64,000 nucleotides of DNA from Polytrichum commune (lineage: Eukaryota > Streptophyta > Polytrichopsida > Polytrichales > Polytrichaceae). Below the pieces are notes generated by a model, which saw only the letters and a list, made by a program, of their open reading frames with translations, was not told the origin of the DNA and made no database searches. Both the position numbers and the translations under genes were made by a program. Within the stretch, counting starts at the first letter, position 1, and the number at the start of each line of letters is the position of its first letter. Location of the stretch: contig OX485804.1 of assembly GCA_950295325.1 (NCBI GenBank), positions 21,576,001 through 21,640,000 on the forward strand, read 5' to 3'. This document shows positions 29,790-42,170 of the stretch, piece by piece.

Positions 29790-32395
29790 ATGTCACCTTC
29801 AGTTCATTGTGCAAATAAGGTATGGTTTATGACTCCTTGGTTGTTGGAAAAAGTTGACCCGCAAAATTTTGCATATGTTCTTGCAAAAACACCGGTGAGG
29901 GGGGAAGATGGTGATGGTGAGGTTCTTCGTGTTGATCTTGAAGCGAATATTCTAGATAATGATAGCGTGAATAGTAATTCTAACCCTTATATTGAAGGAG
30001 AAATAGACATTGTTGAAGACGGGGCCTCAAATCGTCTTGTTTTAGAATCTGAGACACGGAATGCTATGTCGGAGATGTTGAACTTGGAGGAGCCTTAAGT
30101 TAGCACTGCACTTTCCATAGATAAGGTAATACCTTTTGTTGAATATGATGGTCATAATATTTATAAGTCCACTTTAGTATCACAATTGAATGTTAATCCT
30201 TTTTTGTCTAAGGATAGACTAACTAAAGTGAAAAAATCAATCTATTTTAATAATGTTGATGATTACATCAATGCCTCATCTTTGATAGAAAAAATGTTGT
30301 TGGGTCTTGGGATGGATTGTGGAGTGTATTTTATGCAGAGAAGTACGACAACTCACGGGGGGGTCACACCCCCTTACATTTTGTAACCACGTGCGATAAT
30401 GGGGTATTTAATGGAGGGGTATTTATGCACCTCTCGGTATTTTTTCCCTCCCTATTTGTAGATATAAAGTTGCTTTGACATATTTTTAAGCACCCTATGT
30501 TTATTTGTAAATTTTTAGAGAGACCAATTTTTGGCATCATATTTTTTTTATAAATCGTACAAGTACCCAATAATAAACGGAATACTATAGCATTGCAAAA
30601 TCAACTATGTGAGCAACAAACGTTCCACACCATCCATTTTATCATTTAATCGGTTTCAATTAGTTATACCAATGCTAAAGCATTCAAAATGCCATTCAAA
30701 ATACAACCAATAACACTTGGAGTTTAGTTAAAAGATTACCAATGAACATGAAGATAACAAAATGTACAACCTAACATAGACAAGTTGTAAACACAGATAG
30801 AACAAAACAAGAATTATAATCAATTGTCATTAGACATGAAATTTTGCATAATTATCTACTCCAAAACCAAAGATTGCATTCAATTGAAAAAACCAAATAC
30901 AAAAATTGAAAACATTTACTTTAATTGTGTTCACAAACACATTCAACCTTGTACCAAATATTTACAATGTGAAGGGTTGGGATATAACTATGCACCCTCC
31001 AATACATGTCAATGTACATATCGATATCCTCTACAATGTCATGATAAGACAAAATGTTTTGGAAAGGTTTAACACCAATGATGACAAATAACTAAAACTA
31101 ATTGTTGGCATGAGGCGGGCAACCTTCGAAGTCTCCAACTACTCCATCACGTATCCTCCAAGGCAAAGCGCAATCCTCCGAGTCTACCATGGTGAGGTGC
31201 CAAATGTTGTAGCGCATCATCGATCATTTACAAAAGGTTGTTGTAGCAAAAAGGCAATGAATAGAATGTTGGCATATTGGATACTACTAGCAAGACAAGT
31301 AAAACTAATAACAAAAATTTATGAAGAATGAACTACATTCCAATCTTAATTCTCATAATTTCATGAATTGAAACTAGGTTTTTTGAGTTAGAGAATTGAA
31401 CATGCTCATTAAAAAATGTGAATGCTATGGAGCAATGAAGAAAGCTCCAAAAAATGTGTCTTACCTACCGCCTTTGTCCCACGCTTCACTGCTTCACCCC
31501 TTCACGCTTCACCAACGCAAGACCTCCTACCCAAACGCTTCACCGCCTTCACGCCACTATGCTTGTTCAAACCCTAAGCCAACCCAAGGGCCGTTGAGAA
31601 GTCACAATGTTCCTTCCCCCAAAAAAATCCACAACATTTTTCCTCCATACTAACACTTTTCATTCAAATTTGGACAGAATTTACACAATTCTTCATCCAA
31701 GTAGTCAAACCCATAATTATTCTATTGATTCTACTACACACATTTGGGGGGATCCAATATCTATAATCCTATTTTTTTTCTACTGATTACTAAAATGGAG
31801 GAATTATTCACCGCCCTATTTTATATATAATCATATATGGGACATATTTCCAAAGCTATGGTAGATCTAACGAAGTTATAAATTTTACCCTCAACGTATT
31901 TAATTTACCCTATTTTTTATCTCACGTGGTTTCTAAAATTCCGATAGTCACCCCCCCCGTGCGACAACTATCTCATCTACAATTAAATCAGCTGTTAGGA
32001 GGACTAGGGGAAATCCTTCCAAAAATCTGCAACCTACATGTGTCCTCAATGGAGTTGACCGGGGCACATGGTGTATAGGACGAGTTCAGAAAATGAGATG
32101 AAAGGTAGGTACAAGGTGGGGAAGTTGCAGGCATCCTATTGATCTTCTTAATCGGGAGGTAAACAAAGGTAAAAAAATAAATATTGTCGGATCTAGTTTT
32201 ATGGTCTATCTTAATTATTTTAGAAAAGTCCCTGGACACTTTAAATTCAAATATGACCACTCAGATTCTATTTGGGTTGATGTAGATAGCATAATTTGCA
32301 CAATGACTATGTCATTTGATGTAGAGAGGGATGTCTTTGAGCTTGATCCAGTTGATGGGAACTCCTTGAATGAATTTGTTGAAAAGTCAACATGA
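29790..32395 (+). pseudogene. Unrecognised protein in the core of the 8-bp-TSD transposon, split by the inner copy
   Basis: Open pieces at 29790-30098 and 30186-30386 lie before the inner insertion. After it, reading resumes at about 31970 and stays open at 32201-32395. Removing the insertion and one duplication joins the frames smoothly (RSTT / ISSTIKSAVRRTRG). The first part is acidic; the middle has LSKDRLTKVKKSIYFNNV. The C-terminal part (MVYLNYFRKV, then FKFKYDHSDSIWVDVDSII) matches two short ORFs near 62.1 and 63.1 kb. Stops at 30096 and near 32097 break it. I do not recognise the family; it may be a transposase accessory protein or captured host sequence. A further exon-like piece (HEDDELIFNPISEEAR) lies near 32620-32665. 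Confidence 0.5.
30354..31961 (-). mobile_element. Inner 1.6-kb internally deleted derivative of the same transposon
   Basis: Flanked by a perfect 8-bp duplication CGACAACT (30346-30353 and 31962-31969). It starts CACGGGGGGGTCAC and ends in its inverse. Its left 1.0 kb (30354-31395) is the reverse complement of the outer right arm, and 31414-31961 is the reverse complement of the outer left arm, so it is a non-autonomous copy lacking the core, inserted in opposite orientation. Small ORFs within it are not convincing genes. Confidence 0.85.
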
Positions 32396-33665
32396 AATTA
32401 ATAGTGATGTAAGATATTGTTTATTACTCCATATCCATATCACAAAATGACTAATGTTCTTTCTAGTATACAAATCATGCATGATTGTTATAGATTTTTT
32501 TTTCTAAGTTAGTAGGTGTTATTTAATCTATGAAATTCTCTTGCTTCATTCAAAGATGTCGTTTATCAATGAGCATTGGATGGTTGAAGTGATAAACATG
32601 TACTAAACTTTTCAAGTGCATGAAGATGATGAATTGATTTTCAATCCAATTTCGGAGGAAGCTAGGTATTATGCTTTCCTAAACCTTGAATTTGCACATT
32701 TTCTTGTTATTTGGTCTTGTATAGATTTCTGAATGAACATGTTCAATTCTCTAACTCAAAAAACCTAGTTTCAATTCATGAAATTATGAGAATTAAGATT
32801 GGAATGTAGTTCATTCTTCATAAATTTTTGTTATTAGTTTTACTTGTCTTGCTAGTAGTGTCTAATATGCCAACATTCTATTCATTGCCTTTTTGCTACA
32901 ACAACCTTTTGTAGATGATCGATGATGCGCTACAACATTTGGCACCTCACCATGGTAGACTCGGAGGATTGCGCTTTGCCTTGGATGATACGTGATGGAG
33001 TAGTTGGAGACTTCGAAGGTTGCCCGCCTCATGCCAACAATTAGTTTTAGTTATTTGTCATCATTGGTGTTAAACCTTTCCAAAACATTTTGTCTTATCA
33101 TGACATTGTAGAGGATATCGATATGTACATTGACAATTGAATGCAATCTTTTGTTTTGGAGTAGATAATTATGCAAAATTTCATGTCTTGTGACAATTGA
33201 TTATAATTCTTGTTTTGTTCTATCCGTGTTTACAACTTGTCTATGTTAGGTTGTACATTTTGTTATCTTCATGTTCATTGGTAATCTTTTAACTAAACTC
33301 CAAGTGTTATTGGTTGTATTTTGAATGGCATTTTGAATGCTTTAGCATTGGTATAACTAATTGAAACCGATTAAATGATAAGATGGATGGTGTGGAACGT
33401 TTGTTGCTCACATAGTTGATTTTGCAATGCTATAGTATTCCGTTTATTATTGGGTACTTGTACGATTTATAAAAAAAATATGATGCCAAAAATTGGTCTC
33501 TCTAAAAATTTACAAATAAACATAGGGTGCTTAAAAATATATCAAAGTAACTTATATCTACAAATAGGGAGGGAAAAAATACCGAGAGGTGCATAAATAC
33601 CCCTCCATTAAATACCCCATTATCGCACGTGGTTACAAAATGTAAGGGGGTGTGACCCCCCCGTG

Positions 33666-33995
33666 CGCATGTACAGTGTAGTGGGTGTGTATTTTGATGG
33701 TGGCACGTGGAGACTGTTGGGCGGTTACTGATGGATTGTTGTGCGTAAATCTCTGATGCAATGTCTTCAGGGTTGGTTAATATGTTGTTTTGTCTATCAA
33801 TGATGGAGTCAAGAGGTGAGGTTTCAGTGTTTTTGAAGACTTTCCGGTTTATTTTCTTGGGGTTTTTTTCATACATTTGGCGGTATTTCGATACGGCTAT
33901 GAGAATGCAGTCTCTAGTATATTTTGTGGTGATTTTTCTGGCTTCTTTATTTGCAGTTTTTGCGAGAAGATAAGAACGGTTTGTAGGAGTGCACT
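33666..33995 (-). mobile_element. LINE B, 5' end piece beyond the DNA transposon
   Basis: Minus-strand reading gives ITTKYTRDCILIAVSKYRQM, then NRKVFKNTETSPLDSIIDR and ILTNPEDIASEIYAQQ, the linker that normally precedes LINE reverse transcriptase. It connects to 29230 after removal of the transposon. It ends near 33990 at a T-rich stretch, so this LINE is 5' truncated. Confidence 0.75.
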
Positions 33996-34435
33996 TTTTT
34001 TATTTATTAATTAGAATTCTAGATTTGGTGGGGTGTGTATGAAATTCTTAAAATGTGAGTATGTGAATGTTGATGGGATCTTGGATTTGAGCTAGGGCCA
34101 TGATGTTGAGGAGGTTTTGGGAGGAATGGTTTGTATTTGGATTTTGGTGTGGGGTAAGGGAGTGTAGAACGGGTTTTTTTGTGCCAATCTTCACAGAGGG
34201 AGTTGTTTAGTGAGAAGGTGGTGTCGATTGAGTTGATGTGGATGTTGAAGTGTATTTTTAGGATGTAGAGTGCTCCTATGGTGGGTGACGTAGCCCATTC
34301 TTGGTATTTTTAGTAGAAGTAAGTATTCGGCACCACCGTATTTATTGAACATGAATTTGACCATGCCTTGGTAGATTTTATTTGAGTGGGCTTGGGTCAT
34401 TGAGTGTTTGTGTGGGTTGTTCCCCAGGGGGGGGG
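33996..34435 (-). mobile_element. LINE fragment E
   Basis: Minus-strand reading of 34200-34400 includes KIYQGMVKFMFNKYGGA, equivalent to KIYTGLTQFILAKYGGS in LINE B reverse transcriptase. Because this thumb block lies upstream of LINE B's pre-RT linker, it must belong to another copy of the family. It ends at a poly-G run (34427-34436). Confidence 0.65.
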
Positions 34436-34436
34436 G

Positions 34437-35385
34437 GCGGGTGGTGGATTTTTTATTGCAAACCTAAATGATGTGCGTGGGTCACTATGAAATGAAACCC
34501 CCCATGTATATAAAGGTTATAAAGAAAAAAAATGTATATACATGTACTAATAGCATGCTAGAAAATGGACTTATACTTAGCTTTCCAATTTAATGTGATA
34601 AATGCCTCCACTACATCTACCAAACCTAAATCATGAATTAGATAAGCCTTTATTACATATAAAATCCACTTTCACTTTCCGATGAGAAAGTCATTGAGCA
34701 TTTCTTTCATGCATAGCATGTAACTCAGCGATTGCATCAAACATACAAACCTGGAAGCACTATAACTTAGCCACAACCTAGTGGGCAAAAAACAAGGGAG
34801 CCCATGAGTGCTCGAAGAGCCTCCAATTTGTAAAAACCTAGAACCCAAATGCAAAGCGTAACAAGCATGAAGAAGCTAGTCATAGGGGACTATTACTATA
34901 TGACAATGATGGATGATTATGTGAATTGGATGAAACTAGCACATCTATTGTCAAATTTTCCTCTAAATCTTAGAGCCCCCTCTTGTAGACCTACCTTTAC
35001 TTCAAGATTCCCAATAGGCTATTTTAAATGTACACACTAGAGAAAAATAATATCTCCCCCTTCTATATACTATGTACACTAATGCCTCAAAGAACACCCC
35101 TTCTTTCACTCATGTTAGTCCATACATGGTGTGAAGAGTCCACCCCCCGGGGTGTAAACCCACTTTCAACTTCAAGGGTCCATTTTGTTGATGTCCAAAT
35201 CTTGCTTAATAATTTCTCATTAAAAATTCAAACGACACAATGATTTAAAAAGACCATGTTTGCAACTCTTCTCCAAATCTTTTCATTGAGGTATCACCCA
35301 TCAACTTTCACATGACCATTTGAACAAATTGAGGCCTAAGTTCCTACACCAAAAATTGTCTATCACAATTGTCTTGTACCAGGTC
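34437..35385. other. Intergenic, no recognised feature
   Basis: AT-rich sequence with short random ORFs only; nothing supported. Confidence 0.5.
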
Positions 35386-35388
35386 TTA

Positions 35389-35714
35389 GGGTGAGTTTAC
35401 AGTAACGTATGGGTTCAAAAAACTTGGGGTTAAAATGCTATTCAATCATGGACCTTACTTTTGGACTCATGATCGGACCAAAACTAGAAGATCGTTTTCT
35501 CAAATTGAATGGGGTATTTTCTTGAGTGGGAACTGCTGATATATTGGGCGGGAAAGTGATATCACAATAGTACCACTTCACTTTCTCATACCTTGGACTT
35601 AGACACTAGTGAAAATTCTTCCGGTCCAAAAAAATTCTTTCAACTAATATAGGATCGCTCAATTTTTGGGGTTTTTATTGGTCTTGGACCCCAGTGCCTA
35701 GTATAAACTCACCC
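35389..35714. mobile_element. Tourist-like MITE (PIF/Harbinger type)
   Basis: A 326-bp element with inverted ends GGGTGAGTTTA and TAAACTCACCC, flanked by the 3-bp duplication TTA (35386-35388 and 35715-35717). Size, TTA target and lack of coding match Tourist MITEs moved by PIF/Harbinger transposases. Confidence 0.75.
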
Positions 35715-35717
35715 TTA

Positions 35718-36705
35718 TAAGAACATGATAAGTGGTGATGTGCATCCTATGTGTGTAAGCCATAGCTGTGCTTAAGAGCGTTCAGTTCAAGTCTAACTTA
35801 CCACAAGATGAGCATAAAAACAGCGGAGTCAACATGTCTGCGTCATCATCTTCCACGGAGATTCATATACTGCGCAACATGGTTGTAAAGTCAAAAAAAT
35901 TGGACAGGTGGGAGGAATCTAGCTGATCCCTCTGGTTAACTTACATACAGATCCACCAGAAAATTCATTACCTTGCACCTCAATTCCATGCTTCATCTCC
36001 TACCTCTTCCTCAAGCAATTGAAGGTATGGCGTGATTTTCTGGATTTCCAGCACTCAGAGCACACAAACAATTCGTCTCTTTCAGCTAGTGTGGTAGTAA
36101 TTATGTTCGGTGCCATCAATCTCAAGTCTCTACTCGACATGTTTTTGTGTTTGTTCCTTTCCAGCTAAATTTCCAGGAGTCTACTGAAATCATCATCTTC
36201 TATTCTTGCCTCTCTGCCCAGCTAGCTCCTATATAATCCCTGTCTAGTTATGGCATGATTTAAGTTGTGGGGTTTCCCCTCCTCCTGGACACCAACCTTG
36301 CTGGAAAATATGCTCTTGGAGAAGTCTGTATTTGAGGAGACAGTTGAAGTTAGTCCACCATCCTCTTACATGTACAGTTTTAATTCCAAATATTTGCTGC
36401 ACAGTTTCATCCACTTCCTTCAGCAAGCTCATAGTTTGACATGGAGAATTGCAGCTCAGACAAGGAGTAATCACTTTCATACACACCTTTTCACATTTCA
36501 GGGCATAAAACACTCTCAAACATGAGTTTTTCTGCAATAAATTTTGTTGAAAAGTTTGCTTTTGCACTCTTCCGTGTTATTCTCTTCGTTCTTCTTTTTC
36601 TGAACTTCATAACCAGGGATATTAAAGTTTGCATAACTCAGTAAAGCATGGAAGTAGAACTTTGAAGTATCTGAATGATTTATATATGGCCTTTAATTTG
36701 AGTGG
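35718..36705. other. Intergenic or intronic, no recognised feature
   Basis: Moderately AT-rich with short ORFs. It lies just upstream of the acyl-CoA oxidase-like exons and could include their 5' intron or promoter, but no N-terminal exon could be recognised. Confidence 0.4.
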
Positions 36706-36720
36706 TCTCGTGTTGATCAT

Positions 36721-37098
36721 TACTTTAAGCTGGAAGAACTGCTGTCACCAGAGGATGTTGCACTATGTGACCACATAAGGAGTGTGATGGAGGACCATGT
36801 TGCACCTGTCATGGCAAAGGTATTTCTCCTTTAATTTCAGGCTGTGCATGTTTTTAGCCTAGATTGGTAACCCCGCCTGCTTCAACAATGCCCTTTCTAG
36901 TTGAGCTCACTAGTGATTTACAGCTTCAGGAATTAAGTAAATTTACATGTGCATCTGTACAGAACATGCTTTCTCCGAAGGATTGTAAATTGTCACTTTG
37001 TTCTTGTGGTGGTTGGCAGTGCTGGGAGAAAGCAGAGTTTCTAAGTGAAGTCATTTCCCATCTCGCCAGCCTCATGGTCTCTGGTGGCACTTACCAAG
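36721..37098 (+). pseudogene. Acyl-CoA oxidase 4-like gene, two exons (partial)
   Basis: Exon a (about 36721-36819) encodes YFKLEELLSPEDVALC, then DHIRSVMEDHVAPVMAK, followed by a GT donor at 36820. Exon b (37020-37098, after GGCAG) encodes CWEKAEFLSEVISHL and LASLMVSGGTYQ, followed by GT at 37099. In plant ACX4, the peroxisomal short-chain acyl-CoA oxidase related to glutaryl-CoA dehydrogenase, the corresponding N-terminal helices read LLTPEE...VAPIM...WEKAEF, and the phase 0 join fits. No later exons (substrate and FAD domains) were found downstream, and no N-terminal exon upstream, so this is either a fragment or a gene with very long introns leaving the window. It may be a captured or decayed copy. 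Confidence 0.6.
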
Positions 37099-37099
37099 G

Positions 37100-40038
37100 T
37101 CTGTGATAAGCAACTTTTATTATATTTTTGTGGGGTGTTGATTTTCCTTTTTCTTCCATGTGATTTGGTACTTCGAGATCTGAAGGCAGTCAGTCTAGTT
37201 CAGTCGCTCGTTTCCTGTAATTCTTGAGTGTGCTCAACAGATTATCAATTCGAAGTAAATACATTCCCACCTTAACCAAGAAGCCACTTTCCTTGATTTT
37301 TGTATCCCGTACGCATGCTCTACCCTTGTTCAAGGGAACCTCACACCCAAGATTCCCCTCATTATAGGGACTTATCCTATACATATTTGCATTCTATAAT
37401 GAATCGAGTTGCTACATCATGGAGGATACTCACCGTTTTTCGAAGGGTCTATATAGGTCATTGTGTTCTCTACATTAGGGCTTAACTTAGTGAAGTGATA
37501 ATTCAACTTTTCAATGTCACAACAAATTTTATGATTTTCATGGATTACGGTTCACAACACCTACCCCATGTGCACGGTTGGTGAATACATGCCCCTATAA
37601 GTTCATGGTTGAATCTTTCCAATTGAAATTCACTAGACTAGTTTGGGGTTTCTGACCTTAATTTAGGCTTTAATATGGCTTAAATTAATAGTTTTTGGCT
37701 CTACTTAGTATATGGCATTTTCACCCTCCCCCTTGGTTGTGCTTCACAAAATTTATCCAAATTTTAGGACACACTTCCATATGTTGGCAAAATGAGTGAA
37801 AACCAATAAATGATGAAAATTTTGTCCCAACCCCCCCCCCCCCTGGCTTCCAAAATGGAAGTGTGTGTAGTATGTTTCAAGAGACCATTATAGGAGTGGA
37901 GTTGGTGTTTGAAGAGGCAAATTTGACTACCTTTTTTTCCATACTTGCCAATTGACTTTTATTTGAGCAATACAAAACAATTATTAACATAAACATTTAG
38001 GTGTGGACTCAAGATTGTTGTGTTTTTTTCAAGAAAGATTTCAAGGTGGTATATACTTAATAATAAATAAATGCCCAAAGTTTCATATTTTTGAGATTTC
38101 TTTTCATTCTTCTAAAATTTCAAGGTAAAAAGTGCACTAAATCCACTCATACAACACTCAAAATGGATAAATAAGATGTGGTTGCATTCCAACTTGCATG
38201 TTTGATAGCAACATCAATATGCTCTCATAAGTTGGCCCCCAAACTTCCCACTCCACGTAGAAGTGTGTGACCAATGAAATGCTTGGTGATAATGACCAAA
38301 GCTTTGCCAAGATTGATAAAGATTTTCCTTTGTGGGAATGGCCAAACATGGGAATTTACCACTTCCTAGTAGATGAAATATATTAAAAAAAATAAAGAAA
38401 ATTGTTAACCCTCAAATAAACTAACACCAAAATCATGCTAGTTGGAGACTTCCAACATAACATCTTATCAATAGACATCAACCTTTTTTTTGCTAGCTAC
38501 TAAGTAGTCATTTTGTTACGGTGAAGTGAATTGATTTACATACACATGTTTTTTTTAAATGATGTTTTGCCTTGTAAGGTGCCACCTCCACTCTTTATGG
38601 GAAGAGGTGGTGCTTCACATGGGTGGAGTGAAGTTGCCTAAAACGTGGGACATGCCTTTAGTCTCCACTATGGGGAGCATCCAATGAACTCCACTATGAG
38701 CCATGAATGGAGCTCATCTTCCCATCCCAACGCTCACATTGCCTAGGGTTAGTTGGGTGGGTGAATGGTGTCACCACTTTCTCCTTCATTCTCCACCCTT
38801 ATGATCACCACCCACTTGCTATCTCAACTTATACCTTGTAGCCTCTTTATTCATGTAGTGACAATTAGTGGCACCACCTTTTGATGATAGTGGAATTTAA
38901 GAATTTTGGGTACCAAATTTCAAGTTTCAAAGTGGTACACATTGGTAGTGCTTGAAGGTGCCAACCTCCTCCCTACCTAGTTGTACTTGTATATGTGTTG
39001 TAAGAGTGGTATTTTTAAGCAGTGATGTTCATTTTGGGTGTATTCTCTTATATAAGTGGGTTGGTCCAATATTGTTGGGTGTAGAAATGCATTAGGTGCT
39101 TCAAGTGTATAATATTTCAATGTTGATCATCTTAAAAGTGTGCATATCGATTCAATGTTGGTGTACATTGATATTTAAGAGGGTCAGTTGAACACTTGTT
39201 GGCCTAAGATATTGCTAAGTGCTTTAAATGTATGATATGTGTATGTTGATCCTCTCCATAACATTAATCAATTGCTATTAGGCATTCCATTCTTACAATA
39301 TCAATACATTGTTGCACAATAGTTTTTTTACCTCAATATGCCAATGTAGTGATTTGTTGTGAGAAAAAACATAGTATATTTCCAAATAGAATCTAGCTTA
39401 CTCCCGGCCCCACCCAACTTACAAACTCAACTGAATAATGTTATGTCATACATTTGCAAATGAATTAAACTTGGAAGGCTCTAGAGGTTTAAGGGGCTAA
39501 GTGCAAATTTTTTGGGTGTAGCCAATTTCAATACATAGCCAACCTCCCCCTTAGTTTGCGGTGTGTGTGGGCATTTGTAGATTGTAAATATAATATGCGG
39601 TCACTTATGATTTATATGTGGGCCCATGTTCACCTTATCAAAGCATACATGTAGCCTTGGATTTCTTTCATGTACAATTAGAAGTTGCTGCCCAAATTGA
39701 CAAATAGGTTATGTGCATTTGCCAAATACTCCCTTTGATTCATCCAAATGTAACCACCTTAAACTCCACAAAATCTTAAGCTTGCCACCTTGATTGCTTC
39801 TAAACTCAACATGTAGCCAAAGCTACTTTAACAACAAATAAAAAGGGTTGATACACATAGTTCACAAGTTCCCTTCCCAACCACCTATGAAGACCTCAAA
39901 TGGCACCGACTCATCCACAACCTAGGGTTACACTCCTTGCAAGCCCAAAGTAACCTCTGTAGACGAGGATGCAATTACACCTCATCAAGCTTAATCGATG
40001 AGTTCCACAACAACCAACACAAACACATTTGTATGCAG
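37100..40038. other. Intergenic, no recognised feature
   Basis: AT-rich, with a poly-C run at about 37830-37842 and short ORFs only. It was searched for further acyl-CoA oxidase exons without success. Confidence 0.5.
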
Positions 40039-40047
40039 TGTAGAAAC

Positions 40048-40412
40048 CCCTAACATTACCCAACCCAATACTCTTAACTCTGGCGCGGAGTTCGATGCGG
40101 CTCCGATGCGGCTCCGGGGAGGTTCGGATGCCAGCTCCGGTGGGTCCATTTTTCTGGCCCTCCCCGTTTTGGCCCCTTGATGACTTTTTTTGGTTTTTCT
40201 TTGCTAAATTTGGGTTCTACGGCCCCAAATTACTCTAGGAGGCCCCTTATGAGATCAAGTAAGGCCCCACCCAATCAAAAAAATAGGGGGTAATTTTTGC
40301 CCCAACCCACCCGAACCCACCGGAGCTGGCATCCGAACTTCCCCGGAGCCGCATCGGAGCCGCATCGAACTCCGCGCCAGAGTTAAGAGTATTGGGTTGG
40401 GTAATGTTATCC
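40048..40412. mobile_element. MULE-type MITE with 95-bp inverted repeats
   Basis: A 365-bp element flanked by a perfect 9-bp duplication TGTAGAAAC (40039-40047 and 40413-40421). Arms 40051-40145 and 40315-40409 are inverted repeats differing at about one position, starting TAACATTACCCAACCC. The 9-bp target and long arms indicate the Mutator superfamily. A small ORF reading across it is accidental. Confidence 0.88.
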
Positions 40413-40500
40413 TGTAGAAACTAGCTTTGATCATAACTCCAACTCATTACCACTAGGTATTGCTAAACCTAAGGCACAATGTCATGATTACCAAAATGCA

Positions 40501-40867
40501 GATAGATAGAAACTCCAACCCCTTTCAAGCAAGGGGCCGGCGTGAATAAAGTGTCCGTTCGTAATGCCAATGACCCGATGCCCACTGGACAAGGGGACAT
40601 TGGGACAATACTACTCTCCCCTTTCGAGGATGGACACTATAGTGGCACACTATACTAGTTCCTAGCTAGCCACTAGTACCTTGAAGATACCGGATATGGT
40701 ATCCCCCCAAAGGGCGTTGAGGTACCCATACAACAAGGTCCAAGGACCCCTCACCATAGTTGGGTGGACTAAGGTGGTGAGCACCACGCCGGCATGAGGA
40801 ATAGAACCCACAACCTCCTCATTGGGGGCCATTAGCCCTAACCACCAAGCCAAGGCCCGTGGTGCCC
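40501..40867 (-). mobile_element. tRNA-derived SINE, full length
   Basis: A 367-bp element flanked by a 12-bp duplication TACCAAAATGCA (40489-40500 and 40868-40879). Read on the minus strand, the head has an A-box-like GGCTTGGTGGTTAGGGC and a B-box-like GTGGGTTCTATTCC, the internal polymerase III promoter of a tRNA-derived SINE. A body and a TCTATCTATC tail follow. The tail region is shared with the truncated copy at 24186-24375. It is not a tRNA gene because the cloverleaf is not maintained and it carries a SINE body. Confidence 0.88.
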
Positions 40868-40879
40868 TACCAAAATGCA

Positions 40880-42170
40880 CAAAGAACAAACACTCCAAAG
40901 CATTTTTACCCTTAACTTCTTGAGAGGCATGTTTTGGGCTTATGAATGACTCTTGAAGGCAAATTTATCCGAAAGGAAAGTGCTAGGATGCGACAATAAC
41001 TATCATTTTGATATTAAGGTTGGGTCAGATAATATGTTTTGATGTTAGGGTTGAACTAAACAAGTACTTCACATTGTAGTTGTTGTGGCGGAACATGTAA
41101 AGATGTAGGAATAGAAAGAGGGGAGATAAAGTGAAGAGGAGGAGTTAAATTGCTCGTCTACACATGGGTTGGGTTGTTGTTGTAAGTTATCTACTAATTG
41201 CAAAATGGATATAGAATGATGTTGTTATATCATATAGTTTCTTGTCCACTCGTATGTATGAAAAGTAACTCTTTAAATCCTCTTGGAATGTTTACCTTGT
41301 TAGGGGTAATGTATAACTCGTTCCCTCTCTATCATAACTAAAAGAATCTACGTAATGCAAAGAATAAGTATCCTCCTGAATATAACTCATATTTAGCTAA
41401 GTTTGTGACTTGCCAACACCAAGATATTGATTTAGAAATTACTAACTAGAACAATAAGGACATTGGGTAATGACTATGGTTCTAGGTAAATCATGAACTT
41501 TGTCTAAACACCTTTATGAAAGTCTCACTTATTCCTAGGTGGAACAGTTAACGTTATCATATGCATCCTACAAACTCTTTTCTATAAAAGAATAAAAATG
41601 CTTCAATTGCCATGTTTCACTCCACACATCCTCTACACCCACCAATCTATTCTTGCAATACCGATATTTTTTCAATCTCTCATACGTATCATGTATGTAA
41701 TGTTCCAATCTATTTGTAATGATAATTAGGAGTTGACAAATTTTGGTGTCATTGATCACAACCAATTTCACTACAATTGTGAAGACTTGCATGATGGTTG
41801 TAAGTTGACAAAACAAAAAAATTATAGTTCATAATTGATACCATAATTATACACACATAATTCATGACAATTAAAGACTATGTGTGAGCCCAATATGGTG
41901 CCCACATTTCAAGTTAACATTAACAACATCCCAACTATTGCAGTATCGTTTTGATTGAGTTAGTCTAGAGACTGGGAGTGTTGAAGTTCTAAAAGTTAAA
42001 TTTGGATAAGTTAATTTGTGAGAGTGTGAGGAATCAAGTAAGAAAACCAAAAACAATTAATTAGTTTACGTAGGTTTTATGGACACTTAAGCTCAAAGGA
42101 CTTAGGCTAGGTTTGTGGTTGACACGGCTTAAATTAGTGGTTGTGTTAGGCTTGATTGTTATCCGTTTAA
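40880..42170. other. Intergenic, no recognised feature
   Basis: AT-rich sequence with short random ORFs only. Confidence 0.5.

Larger units (their letters stand above)
29231..33665 (+). mobile_element. DNA transposon with 8-bp TSD (hAT-like?), outer copy, interrupted
   Basis: The element splits LINE B. Flanks CACATGTA (29223-29230) and CGCATGTA (33666-33673) form an 8-bp target duplication with one mismatch. Termini are short inverted repeats beginning CACGGGGGGG. Without the inner insertion (30354-31961) it has a 548-bp left arm (29231-29778), a coding core (29779-30353 plus 31962-32729) and a right arm of about 936 bp (32730-33665). An 8-bp duplication suits hAT or P-type transposons, but I see no recognisable transposase, so the superfamily is open. 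Confidence 0.8.

Noticed and set aside
40740-40867. Possible tRNA gene on the minus strand
   Set aside because: A- and B-box-like motifs are present, but a SINE body, a simple-repeat tail and a 12-bp duplication show it is a SINE head.
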